Under the pieces are notes generated by a model. It was not told the origin of the DNA, did not search any database, and saw only the letters and a program-made list of their open reading frames with translations. From the NCBI GenBank assembly GCA_034509495.1, contig CM067521.1, positions 15,288,991-15,352,990 of the forward strand: a stretch of 64,000 nt of DNA, read 5' to 3'. The translations under genes and the position numbers were made by a program. Source of the stretch: Acestrorhynchus altus. Lineage: Eukaryota > Chordata > Actinopteri > Characiformes > Acestrorhynchidae. The stretch's first letter is position 1. Each line of letters starts with the position of its first letter. Shown here one piece after another: positions 35,107-47,918 of the stretch.

Positions 35107-38100
35107 GAGCCAAAAAAGGCAAAGAATCATCAGAAAGCTTTGAAATGAGTTAAATAGTTATTTACCATGATAAACATATCATAGCAAACATACCACGATA
35201 TTTAATTAAAACAATAGTACACATTTGTTGCTATAAAGAACCAAATGTAAAAGGTTTTCTAAGGATAAAACCAAACCATTGAGATGAACCATTTAAGTAT
35301 TTAGATGTCTCTATACAGAACCACTACTTTCATGAAACACCCCTTCAAAAAACCTCTTTAAGGATATATACTTATTTCTGTGCACAGTAAAGACGTATAT
35401 AAAGTGGTTGTTGTATAAATATATATAAATAATAAACTATGAATTGAATGTTTAGATGTTTTGGTGAATATTTTTGAATAATTTATCTATTTGTCATTTT
35501 TGTGATGTTTTACTTTCACATGAAATATGAGGCTGGAAATCAATATAATGTAATTAGAACTTCATTCTTAATGTTCTACAGCTTTCTTGGTCATTTAGAA
35601 TAATCTACAGCTCTGATCATCCCTATGGACACACATAAAACACCATAAAACACATAAAAGTGTTGTTGGTTATTGCACAGAGATGTTATTAAAAAACATG
35701 AATACACACTTTTGAATCATAGCATGCATCAAAATTTATACTTTAAAATGCATTTAGTCCCAAGTTATTTGAGTTGTCTAATAACTATGTATTTACATGT
35801 TAACAATTATGTAATAGTGTAACAACTATAGTTCATGTATACAAATAATGTTTAGTTTGTGTGCCATGGCTGTTAGCCATTGTGTCAGAGCTGGGGACCC
35901 AGCAATTTTCTCCGAGCATGTTGACTGCCCAACAATAACACAATAGTGGCAGTTCCGAAAGGAGGTAGTGATTTCACACCTATTGGAGGAAGGACGTGCT
36001 GGGAGGAGAGACTTAATGGGGTGGGGTCATTTGCAGTTCCAAAAAATAATTAGGAATTGCTGTTTTGTTCTTTGTTGGTGTGCCACAGTTATTTTTTAGA
36101 ACATTCAAAAATGACTCTAAACATTACAATGATGGTGTTTCACTTGGAGTGTTTGGTTTGTGTGCTCTGGCTTTCATAGTAATGAAGTACACTCTGGCTG
36201 TGACCGAAATGGATCCCTATTTATATTTTTGGGCCCTAATGAGAATGTCAGCCATTGAGTGTCTAAATCCTGAAGTGGAATTTGAACATGATTTTAAGGG
36301 GTTCATTGGTAATTCATAGCAAACATCATCGTTCACTGCATGAGCTGAATATAGACCAGAATGCAACTGTGAGCCTCTTTACTAAGCAACACTGTGAATT
36401 AAGCTGATGACATTTGCTCATATAGCCTTTAAGCCAGTAATACTTAGGAGCTACTGGATGATGTGAAGTTTAGATGTTTCTCATGTAACGTTAGATGAAT
36501 AATGGTGTTAGTGCATTAACAGGTGCAAATAAGGACGTGCCGAAATCATCAGTTTTTCTACATTACTTAATAAACTATCCTTATATAGTGCAATGCTAAT
36601 CGGGGAATGGCATTCATTTTGTCCACAGCCTCTGATGCAAGTTAAAGGAAATACTCATATGCATCACCTTCAGTGTTGACTCATTACACAAGGGTATCTG
36701 AATAATTATTACAGGAAAAGCAGCAGTGGTTCATAGACATCATACTCATGCTATTACACATATTCAATACCAGATAATATGCTATTATATCTATTGAGAT
36801 CACCTTGTGTAGCTACATGGGTTAAAACTGAAATTAGGACGCATGTATAAGTGGGACGACCGTAATTCATCTCTATTTACTGTAATTTGTGAGTTTCACT
36901 GTTATTGCATAGATATGCATACAGTGTATTAATGTGTAACTATACAGTTATTACAGACACTTAATGTAAAGCCGAGCATATGGTTAAGGTCAAGGATATG
37001 AAATGTTTGCCATTTGATTGAATGTTCCTTGAGAGATCACCAGCAGGTGGCACTAAGGGATTGTGTGGACCTACATTCCACAAAAGCCCCCCAAACCAAG
37101 TTGTACATCTTTTACAAAAGATAAATAACAGTAGGTAATATTCTGAGCTCTCATTATATAACTATGGCCACATGTATTTGAACATGTATTTTATTCTATC
37201 CTATTATTAAACTATTATTTGTTATGATTGTTTACCAATACTCATTTAATACCATTCAATACACAACGATTGTCTGTGGTCCTAAAGATAAGATGCCAGT
37301 TAAGTGTACAAGTGATGAAACAGATCAGATATAGAAACTGACAGTTTAAGCTGTTTATTAGGGTCACATATCTTCAATATTATGCATTGGAAACTAATAA
37401 TGGTTTGGAGATTATGGAGATGCAATATGGAGTTTTTTGTGGGACAGCAATTACATTTTGGTGAACATACAATATAAATGCTTCTCAAGGTGATCAGTGT
37501 ATGAGTGAGAAAATAAGAAAGAGTAAAGAAGGTCTGTGGTGTCCTTGCTGTTAAGTGTGAGAAAAGTCATTTAACTGTGCTACTGCAAGGCCCCATTTGC
37601 ATTCACCTCAAAGGCACCACAAAAGTGGTGTAAATCTACATCTCAGCTAAACGTATCTCAGGGGTAAAGTAAAAAACACAAAGTAAACTACAGATGGTAT
37701 GTGCATTGTGTGAAAGCTGCACTGTAGTTACAAATGTGGGAACATCTGACATACATATGTATACATATGAATTTCACTTAGACTGTGGTGATTCATAAAG
37801 CTACACTCAAGTTTTTAAACTATAGTTTAAATATAGTTTAAATAACGACATTAATGCAAATAAAAACCCACATCCAAATGTACAGGCCTTCACTGTGAGG
37901 GCATTCATTTCGCCTCCCCTGACAGATATTTAGTCAACGATGCTGTCATAGCAGGTAGGTTTGTTGCTTAGTTAAATACTTGCATATATATATATATATA
38001 CTTAAAATCTGTCACTCCTTTGTTCTTGTGTTCATGTGTTTGTTAACAAGCGAGTTGTGTTGGCCAGGAACCTGTTGTGGTTGTTCATGCAAAAGGCTCA

Positions 38101-39366
38101 CAGATCCACATCACATAGCGTGAACATATAGTACATATGAATAAATGTTGCATGTCACACATTTGAGAGTGAAAGTGCTGAATCAACATAATTACATCTA
38201 CATTTAATTATTGTAAATTATGTTTATGTTTTTCTGACTTTTTAGGCCGTATTATATTTTCTTAAAGATGAGGAATTCCAACTATTCTTGAAATTTCTGC
38301 ACAACTAACCTGTTAAAAATGTGAAGTAATTTATGAGTAGTATGGTATGAACGTTCTGTACTAGAGAAATTTACTGAGTTGTTCACAGTGGTGAGGAATA
38401 AGACATCTGAAAAAGTATTCTAAATCCCCCCCTTACAGAACGGTATTACACGAAAAGATGAATTCAGAGTTGTCAAGTTTTTCTAAAAAAAATCAACTAA
38501 CTCAAATAATTTCACACCAAATCCGACCTGAATGACTGTGTATACTTACCCACTTACATCTTTACCCATTTACAGCTAGATTTTGGGTTGGCTGTTATTA
38601 ATTTTAATATGTATGTCATTTCTCTGTTATCAGTGTAGAATATCTCAACACTGAGGATCTGCTGGGAAACTAGGCCCAAATCAGTGGGTGTGCTATAAGA
38701 AAGCAAAAAATGATCATGTTTCTGTTTCTCATCAACAACACTGATCACATGTTTGCTTTTGTGTATTAGCAAAACATTCAACTGTTGAATCATGTTTGTT
38801 GAAGCGTTTGATTAAAGCGTAGTTTGGACGCGAAGCAAACCTTCCAAAATAATGTGAGTGTGATGTAGGAATAAAATTAAAAATTAAAAATGGCAAAATA
38901 CTATATTTTGTGAAACATACGTACATTTTCATTTTCTCGGGTTTCCCATTTACCTAAATATTATTAATAGTAGACTTTACTACTACACTGAAACCAATTT
39001 CTGAAAAAAAACGAATATTTTACTTGAATATTTTCGTCCATTATTTTATTTATGCTTAGACTGTGTGAAGCTCAGGAATATTGTAATAATCTAATGATGT
39101 ATTAACATCCAGACAATGTATAGAAATGAATATGTGTACTTACAAAAGAAATATAATTAAAAAAAAAAAAGTAATTAAGTATTACAATATTGGCCAAAAA
39201 AAATTACATTGTTTTTTAATATTTTATTACATGGTTTTTAATCAAAGTCAAAAACATGAATTAGTTATTCATTTTGTTATTATTATTTATTAACATTTAA
39301 GAGCTCAAAACTAATGTTACATAACATTTGCACATTCGGACAGATTGCACTTGTACATAATAAATG

Positions 39367-39373
39367 TATAAAA
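39367..39373 (+). promoter_or_regulatory. pparg: candidate pparg TATA box
   Basis: TATAAAA just upstream of the GC-rich block at 39400-39640, which ends in a good splice donor. It would place transcription start near 39397-39403. Promoter role inferred from position. Confidence 0.45.
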
Positions 39374-39397
39374 GAAGATGAAAAGTGAGAGTTTCCT

Positions 39398-39635
39398 TTT
39401 CTCCTGATGGGAGGGGGAAGACAGAGAGAGCATCACTGCCCCACACTGAGTCAGAGCGACTCAGGAACGAGCTCAGCCGGCGGTGTGGCCAAGTTTTCTC
39501 CGTCCAAACGCACTGATTGCCCTCTGAAGACATCCTCCGTCGACACGGACTCGCAGGAGGAGCTGCGCTGCAGAGGTAAAGCCGAGCCTGAAGGAGCCTC
39601 CGGAGAGCCTGTCCGCGTCGCCCAGCCCAGCGCAG
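39398..39635 (+). other. pparg: probable pparg 5' exon (first exon, mainly untranslated)
   Basis: GC- and CpG-rich block in an AT-rich region, with a TATA box 5' and donor CGCAG|GTGAGT at 39636; a second usable donor GAG|GTAAAG lies at 39576, 60 bp earlier. It lies 21.8 kb before the exon with the pparg start codon, like the far-upstream 5' exons of mammalian PPARG. A frame from an ATG at 39407 stays open to either donor and, spliced to 61453, joins in frame with the PPARG start Met. The ATG context is weak (C at -3) and close to the predicted cap site, so a non-coding exon is the default reading. Intermediate exons may exist. Confidence 0.5.
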
Positions 39636-40027
39636 GTGAGTGCGTACAGTCTGAGACTCAGAGCAGCTCTACTGCCTATGTAGTCTGTGCTTTAACCACT
39701 TTACTAACTACAAAGCTTCCTCTGATAATTGCATCATAATAAAACCCGTTCCTAATCACGCATTCAGGGCTGGGAAGCCGAGAAAGTGGCGCACAGCCTT
39801 AGAAAGCAGTCAAACTTGTCTTTTCCACATTCAGTGGCAATGAAATGAGTACACATGCTTGTCTCTGTAGCTGGATAATCATTTCTGAATGACTCAGCAG
39901 ATTGAGAACCCTCACTGAGACTGCTCGTAAATCATCTATGAGGCAGCAGATATCACAGCAGAGCAGGGGAAGTGTATAAGAGCAACATACCTGAAGACCA
40001 CCCTACTCTCACACCACCACCTGAAGA

Positions 40028-40320
40028 CAAGAATGAGGGTTCTTCAGGGTTCCTTACTGAAGACAGTGCTTCTACATAGAACTGTGAGCACTCAAAAGAA
40101 CCCATTGCACCGCCAAAAGTTTCTTTGCATCTTAAAATGGTTCTTTTCAGACAGGTTCGATATGGAACCCTCTGTAACGCATTGTCCGTCAGCCTGAAGT
40201 TAGATCCCTTTCATGGTGCAAAGAACCCTCTACTCGACTCTTTAGGCAAAGGGTTCTTGGAGTGTTCGTGGTTCTATATAGAATCGTTTTCTGTACTGGA
40301 AGACACTCATTTCTTCATGT
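40028..40320. repeat. MITE-like repeat with GGTTCT / AGAACC ends, family D
   Basis: Dense 'ggttct' and 'agaaccc' motifs in inverted arrangement ('aatggttcttttcagacagg', 'tggtgcaaagaaccctctac', 'ggttctatatagaa'). Similar patches at 9880-10020, 27890-28090, 35230-35350, 43080-43260, 48760-48820, 54320-54530, 56650-56780 and 57640-57710. Confidence 0.55.
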
Positions 40321-40463
40321 GTAGAACAACGTTGCACTTTGCAAATTATAGTCTTGAGAAACGCGTGACTGTAAGTGTGACAATAGTGAGATGACATTTA
40401 TTCGAGCAATCTTCGCAATGTTTTGTGTGCTCTGATTGGGTTGGTACATGTGTTGCAACCGGG

Positions 40464-40512
40464 ATTAAGTTGGGCTTCACAAATGGACCCCATCATTACA
40501 GCCCAACTTAAT
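40464..40512. repeat. 13-bp stem inverted repeat
   Basis: 'attaagttgggct' at 40464-40476 and 'agcccaacttaat' at 40500-40512 are perfect inverted copies with a 23-bp loop. Possibly part of a dispersed repeat. Confidence 0.7.
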
Positions 40513-42112
40513 CTCACACGGGTCCCATTTAGGCCCCGTGTGCAGTGCACAACACAGTAACCCCTCCTGATTCCATCAGGGACCCTGGTGGGCATCTATA
40601 TTTGGGGTCAACATAGAAGTCATGGACAAAACTTTCTGGTTTCCAGTTGGACTACCTATACAAACAGATGGGGAACATGTGTCAGGGGTGTTGTCCTAAA
40701 ACAAGGTCTCAGAAAGGTAAAGACTGAGACTTTGTAGAAGGTTGTACAGACTTATATAAGATAAATTTAATAAAGTACCTGGAAATGAGTACTGAGTATT
40801 GAGAGTACTCAACAGCTCATTTTTTAATGGTTTCATGTAGATACGAAGCTGAGGCTGTCTGTAAGAGTAACGTGTGTGTGTGTGTGTCTACAACCTGTCT
40901 GAGGGACTCAATGAACTTGAAATGCTAAACCACTAGAGGACTTGCTTTTAAAACGCAAGTTAAAATCGAATGTTTTGAACAATTTGAAAATGGCAAGTGA
41001 GCTCTTGTCTTTTACTGTGGCCAACACTGATATCCAAATAATATTAATCTGACTGAAATGCAGATGACTTTCCTGGCAAAAGTTGTTGAATATAAAAAGT
41101 CCATGTGATTAAAATTTAGAAAAAAAAGCAACCTCATTATTGAGTTTCAAGCACAATGGAAAAGCACACCTGAATAATCTTACATTTTAACAGTTTGAAC
41201 TATAATATTGGCAAAAGAAATCTTGTAAATATTAAGTTTAGTTGTGTTGTTATTTATAAAATCTATTGTTGTATGTTCATCTTCAAATGTAAACAACCTG
41301 TGCTAGCTTTGCTGTAAACTGCACTGGGTAAAATTGGCCTACGAGAAAAAAAGAACCATTTATTTTTGTATTATCGCATAAAAAGTCAACTCGTGTCTAC
41401 CTACAGATATACAAGCCCAGCCCACTTTACTTACTGGCAAGGGTGAATTTCCAGCAAGTAAAGCAAGCATCACGTTGATGATGCCAAGTCTGGTAGTTCA
41501 GATGATCTCCACACTGTAATGAGTTTTGGCTAACTAAAGTCACCACCTTAATGTGGTTGAAAGTTTGTGAGGGTTGTCTTTATTGCACTGCTCATATCTG
41601 ACTGGAAAAAGTGTTATTTTGTGAGTTTGTGGTTTAAATTTTGGTCTTGTGTCTGATGAGAAGATAAACACATCCATGCAGATTGAAGTCATTAGTAAAA
41701 CTGATTTGTGAAGGAATGTGTGGGGTGTGAGTGTGTGTAATGTATGTGTGTATGTTGGTCTCTATCAAGCCTCAAAAGTTGAATGCATTACTTACAATTT
41801 AGCCTAATGCACTCACATTTCCTCCTATTAGTTTCTATGATAATGCTGTGATAGGGCTTGATTATAGTGGGTTTATATAAAAGGGCACTGAACCTTGATA
41901 GTCACCACAATTTAATTCCAGTATCAAAGTCAATGTCTTGTGACATTCAGAAATAGCAGCTGAAATGTGGTTCGCTATTTACAGAAATTACTAAATATGC
42001 TATGACGTCTGAATTGGGAAATCATTAGTTTAGGAGTGGTTTGAGACATTTTATACTCAATGTTTTTGCACTGGTTAACTTAAAGAGGAAATTCAAACAT
42101 AATGAAATGGTA

Positions 42113-42114
<2 letters not shown>

Positions 42115-42147
<33 letters not shown>
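42115..42147. repeat. (AT)n microsatellite
   Basis: About 16 AT units; a short TG run follows at 42220-42250. Confidence 0.95.
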
Positions 42148-42148
<1 letters not shown>

Positions 42149-43424
42149 CTCATATTTTGGTCAGTGCATTAAATCCATTTTTGCTCCTTTTCATAACAAA
42201 ACAGCTATTATTTGCATGTGTGTGTGTGTGTGTGCCTATGTGTGTGTGTATATATACACTGTGCATAAAAAAATGTCTCCAAAACCAATTTTACAATTTT
42301 ATATATTTTGTATAGTATGACCTGCCGAAGCAACAGAACTAATATGTGTGTAATCATTAGCTTGCAGATGAGTGTGCACTGTTATGTGTATGCATGTGTG
42401 CAATGCAGTGGTCCAGTGTGAAAAGGCTTAGAGTGTTTGGGGCTGTTATATAATAGACATACAATGCGATGGACTTTGTTCTGTTGTCATAAAACTAAGG
42501 TGCAGCGATACGAGCTGTTTCATTGCTCTTCTTTGGTCCTCAACTATTTTCCACATTGTACTACAAAACCTGCTCGTAAACCAGCCCCTGCCTTAAGTGC
42601 CCATCCCCTCTGCACTGAAGACCATTGCTTGTGTGTGTGTGTGTGTGTGGGCATGCATGTGTCATGTAGCCTATTGTAAAAATGGCTGTTTGAAGAGTGT
42701 CGGTGTAAACCTTTAAACTTAAACACTAGGGATGTGGAAATGCTTGGGAAAGTGGTGAGCCAAAAGATTTGACTGACATTTGGAATGATAACATCAGTTC
42801 TAAAAGTAATTAATAATGTAATCAATAAAGTATGGAAATCTTGCTGGAAAGTTAATGTATAAGTACTGTTTGATGAATTGGCTTTATTATTTATATTCTC
42901 TCAGATACATTTGCTTATTTGGTGTATTTTAATTACTGTAAATGATAACCAAAACTGAAATCAATTATCCTATAAAGCATCAGAATTTAATTCTGAACAC
43001 ACAGATGTAAACCCCAAAAATACACTTTCTTACCTTCCAGTCTGGTTCCTTTATACTCTTATAAATAACTGTATGCCGAGCAAGGTTCTATAAAGTGATG
43101 CAACGTACAAGAACAAGGGATTTGTAATGGGTCATTTTAAAATGAGATGTTTGTATAGGAAGAACCTTTAAAATTTAACTGAAAAGCCCAACCAAACAAG
43201 ACAATAAATCTAAGATAATAAAATGAATTTTCAAAGTCTGTAAGGTTCTTTTGAGTCTATCATCTCCAATAAAACAACAATCCATTTTTGAAAGAAAAAA
43301 CTATAAGAAGCTGTAGTCTAAGGCTTGGTCTAGGTCTCCATCCTAGTCCTGATGACTCAAGCTTTGCACATTGTTGAGTTTTCTCTGCTGTAGTACACCT
43401 TACTTTAATGGAAGTCATCAATCC

Positions 43425-43512
43425 AGTAATTCTGGAGCAATGCTACTGATCCATTCATAATGGAATTCTGACACAATGTAAAGAACAACTGCCAGATTCA
43501 AATTATAGTGTA
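43425..43512 (+). repeat. short interspersed repeat, family C
   Basis: Same 95-bp family as 7799-7892, about 80% alike by eye: 'ttctggagcaatgctactga' and 'gtaaagaacaactgccagat'. Confidence 0.55.
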
Positions 43513-45599
43513 GTAATAAACAACAAAAATGGAAATGTTTTGTGTGACGATATGTGTCCTCCAGTGTAAAGATACTCCATTGTAAAGCCAGGGTTATACT
43601 ATGCTATGCCCTGATTTTACCTCAGTGTTCAATTTGGCCAAGTCTGTGCTGGTTGGCTCAAGTCTGCATATTTTTTCATCAGTCGACAGTTGGAGAAAGT
43701 ATCAAGTAGTCTGTGAACAGAATACAGGGTACAGAAGGTTTCAGTCCTATCAATCACTCTTCACAACAGCCAGAGCATATCAAATATTTGATTCTTTTTT
43801 TTTTAATCCAATTCTAAGAATAATCAGTTAGTGTATACTGGTCAGCGATTCAAACTGAATAGGTCTCATCAATAGCCAATGGAAACTGAGCCCAAAAAGT
43901 AAACATAGGACATCGGTAAAGAAAAACAGCCATCTACCTCATACAAAGGCTAACCTCCAATAAAGCGTTTACTTTCCACCCACAACCTCAAAGGCATTTT
44001 TGATTCAACATAAAATTCCATACAAACAGTCACCAGCAAGCTCTTGTACTGTCCATGGCCTGAAAACAGGAGGCGGAGACTAGACACAGCTGGAGAAGAT
44101 AATTAGAGGGCAGGGCTACAAAGGAGGCACAGGTGGCAAAACTGATGACAGGGTGGAGCAATTGTGGAGAAAAGACATATGGCAAACCAAAACAAGACCA
44201 ATCAAGTACAGCCAATGAACAGTATTGAAACATGGTTCCATGTTTACTCCTCTAGGTTAATGGTTCTCAATCTTCTCCCTCTGCTTGCCCTGCTTGTTTT
44301 AGTGTTTTCCTGCTAAACAAATAACACCAATGGCTCATCAATTAATTATCTTATAATTAGATGGAACTCCAAGGCTGGAATCACTGCTCAGATAACTAAA
44401 AGCAAGCATATTTTAGGGCATTTTCTTTCAGTTCAGCAGCAGGACGATGTTGTGTAGTGTGTGATCTGTAGTTGTTTAGTGTGCAATGGATATTTTTTTT
44501 TCATTCACCATAAAAAATAAAACTCAAGTCGAGAAGTGTTCAATACCCAGATGTTTTATAATTTGCTACAAAAGTCATGTAGTGTACCCGAGGCATAATT
44601 AGAAGCGGGCCAAAACAGTAGGCCAAAACATTGTGTTGGACAGACAGAAGCTAGTGATATTTGCTCTGCTCATCTTGGAAATTCATGTTTGGACAGACAT
44701 ATTCATAATACAAAAGGATCTTTGTTGTATTCTCTGTACACAACATGTTACACAGGTTATGTTACTTGTTACAGTAAAGAAACTAATATAAGAAGCTTAT
44801 ATAATCCATGCATTCCATGCACAAGAGAACCACGTATGCATAAACCTGCCATGAGCCTTTTTCGGAAGAGCTTGAGTGTTTGAATGGCTTGAGAATGATC
44901 TGATTAGCTGGATCAGTTGAATGCCATTGTTGCTTGCAGTCGGAGAGCCACTGGAATAGATGTTATGACATGTTTGATGACTGAAAACTTCCCACATTTT
45001 GGTTAGTCTTTAGGAAAGAAACTGTTTATAAAAGGGTGACAGTATATATCACAATAAAGGGATTACATTTCAATATATTATGATATACTGTGATACTTTT
45101 GTTTCTTTGTTTGTTTGTTTTTTCAATTAAAATTTAGGAAACCTGTCTTACAACCTCATATGCATAAAATCAGAGAAAACAAAGTTTTATTATGCAATCA
45201 GGATAGTGTGATCTGACGACATTTATATTTCTAAACTATTAAAATCCAGTATTGCAAAACATATGATAGACATACTGATATTTTCTTATACTGCTAACTG
45301 ACTGATGTTGTTTTAATGTTGCTGAAACAATGATAATGTAATAGCATAGTAACAGCAATTATTTATTAAAGAGCAATTCTGTGAACATCTGGAGAAATGA
45401 GGCAGAAGCATAGTCTGGAAGCTGGTTGTGTGTCTTTTGATAGTGTGTAACATTACACACCAATAATGTCTGCTTGCAAGAGAATCTCAGAAAATGAGAG
45501 CATTAGGTTAGTTCATGTTACATGAAATAAGGTTATACAATGGGGCTGGCTGAAAAACAGTTCTAATGAACTGTTGTCTACTAGCTAAGGATGTTCTAA

Positions 45600-45675
45600 G
45601 TAAACAGCAAAGCACTTTTGTAAGTCGCTCTGGATAAGGGCGTCTGCTAAATGCCGCAAATGTAAATGTAAATGT
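45600..45675 (+). repeat. SINE/LINE tail-like repeat
   Basis: 'gtaagtcgctctggataagg' and 'gcgtctgctaaatgc' are a well-known conserved tail of fish retroposons, followed by short 'aaatgta' units, as at a retroposon 3' end. Confidence 0.65.
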
Positions 45676-46171
45676 AATGAGGCTAGTAGCTAGCATGCTA
45701 ACACCACACGTCTGGATGAGGCTGTTTTAAAAGTCTGCTGGTGTTGCGCTTTAATGGTGCATTGCTCTTTAAAACAGTGCTTTAAGAATGACTGTGTCTG
45801 AAAATGGAACTAGCTGTCAGAGTTGATGCCTTATATGCACACAGCCTCATAGTTTAATGAAGAATGTCTTTGTAACTAAATCACGAAGGCAAAAATGCGT
45901 CCTGACATTGCCAAGGCATCGCCTGTTCACTGCTCGTGTTATCTTCAGACATTCACATTTTCACCCTAATAGTATTGACTAACTTTAGACAAACCTTCAA
46001 TTTAGACACGACTTGGTGCCTTATTGTCACACAATCCTCTCTAAGTAGGCAGCAATTCTTATGCTTCTGAACCAGCTTATATCAGTGACATTAAAATGTC
46101 TTTAAATACCAGTAATATTGTTTATCACATTTCTTTCTGGGACAGTATATCATCCAACAAAAATAGATATT

Positions 46172-46176
<5 letters not shown>

Positions 46177-46237
<61 letters not shown>

Positions 46238-46399
46238 GCAGTTATTAACTCATTTGAGTCTAAAGTCATCTGAATGCTGACTGACAGAGGCAACGACCAC
46301 TGTAATGGCATTATTGCCCAGTCAGTGGAGTATGGACTGTCCAACACTCTGTTTATTGGCTTGAACACTTTCTTATGAGTGAGTCAGTGTGTGTGTGTG

Positions 46400-46468
<69 letters not shown>
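46177..46468. repeat. two (TG)n microsatellites
   Basis: TG tracts at 46177-46234 and 46387-46468, about 150 bp apart. Histidine/threonine-rich open frames across them are artefacts. Confidence 0.97.
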
Positions 46469-46470
<2 letters not shown>

Positions 46471-47637
46471 ATATAGTATGTTTGTGTGTCTGCCTATGTA
46501 AACCGTATTCTTGAACCACAGTGTGACGTATCTGTGAGTGAAAAAACAAATCAGGGCGGGCCTCTGAACTTGTCCAGTGTTTTCGCTAGACTGTTGGTGG
46601 GGTTGGTGGGAGGGGTAAGTGAAATGTGATATGATTGGTTAATATTGTGTTGCACCGCTCACTGCTGTAGGGCGCTGCAGTCGTGGAGGGTTACCAAATG
46701 AAGGGTCTTATGGGAAAATAGTCCCCTATTTTATATATGTATTTATATATATGTATGCATACTACATAAGAATAGCATATGAATGATACGTGATACGAAA
46801 GAATGTGCAAAGAAAAGTTCAGAGGCACTTTTGTATGAAGAATGTTCTTTAAAGAAAATCAACAAGATCAAAAATAGAAAATGTTACATCATACTTTAAA
46901 ATAGTAATAACATATAAATGAGATTTGTGTTTTCTTAATGATTATGATGATTCCTTTTTTAGATGATAAGGTAGACTGTTCCAGATCGAGGGCCCTTGGC
47001 TCCATATGGTGTCGTAAAGGAGGCTTTATTTTTATAGTTTATTGAAACACATTGTCACTGACTGAATATTTCAACTTTGGTGTGTATTATCTTGACCACA
47101 ATAAGTGGGGATTTTCTATGAGCACATTAATTCATCAAAACACCCACAGAGCCTCATCAAGAGCTGTGATTGGTCAGAATGATTAACCGTCTGACTTTTT
47201 TAAAACCCATCCTAGTCTCACCTGCATCTACAGCCTTCTTTCTGATAGCCTTACGGAGCTCTTTGGATCGGACCATGCTGATCCCACTCTTTTAATCTAC
47301 AATTTCTTTTAATCTACCATTGTATGTGTTCACCTCCATGCTGTAAAACAAATCTTCTTTCACCCTTAATGGGGGTCCTCATTATTTTTATTTTTTATTT
47401 TATTTTATATATATACATGGCATATCATTACAAATAACAAGGTCGCAGGTTATAATAAGACCATAGGGGTTACCAAAATGTTTGACATAACCGAGTGATT
47501 CATTATGGTTCATACAACCAAATGGTTCACTGGATTAAAGTTCAGGGTACTATGATCAGGGTTTGACATTTGTACAGAATTTACAGTGTCAGAAATTATT
47601 GTAAACATAGTCACAGAGTTTAGGGAATGTCATGTAA

Positions 47638-47918
47638 TCATTTAGTAATCTGACCTTTCTCAAAGAGCCTGGCCAGTAGCAGCATGGCCACATGGCTCTG
47701 GTCATAATGTGAATCCCCCATCAGGCGTCCGCCCACCCACTCCTTTTTCCTGTCCACCTCGAGGAACAGGGAAGACCCCTCCTCAGTGGGTTTGAGGCCA
47801 CGCTGAATGGCAGAGGCCTTGACAGTGCACAAGCCTCTTCCTTATCCGCTGAGGAAACCTCAGGAGGGTCATCAACTATTAACTCATGCCTATTAAAAGC
47901 AATTGGAGGAAAGTTCAT
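47638..47918 (-). pseudogene. unrecognised coding-like fragment with one frameshift
   Basis: On the minus strand, 47918 to about 47825 reads MNFPPIAFNRHELIVDDPPE and VSSADKEEA; with a one-step frame change it continues SAIQRGLKPTEEGSSLFLEV, DRKKEWVGGRLMGDSHYDQS and HVAMLLLARLFEKGQ to a stop at 47640-47638. Composition is protein-like (balanced, charged, low repeat) unlike other open frames here, and locally GC-richer. I do not recognise the family. It could be a decayed retrocopy or a transposon-gene piece. Confidence 0.35.

Larger units (their letters stand above)
33761..39397. other. intergenic region between syn2 and pparg
   Basis: Holds twin palindromes (33971-34130), a Tc1-like element (34126-35106) and a short (TA)n at 37983-38000. 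35110-39360 is AT-rich with no recognised gene; an 84-codon open frame at 36065-36319 has no recognisable features. Confidence 0.55.

Noticed and set aside
36065..36319. 84-codon open frame between syn2 and pparg
   Set aside because: Sequence is AT-driven, has no recognisable domain, and has no promoter or splice context. Likely chance or part of an old repeat.
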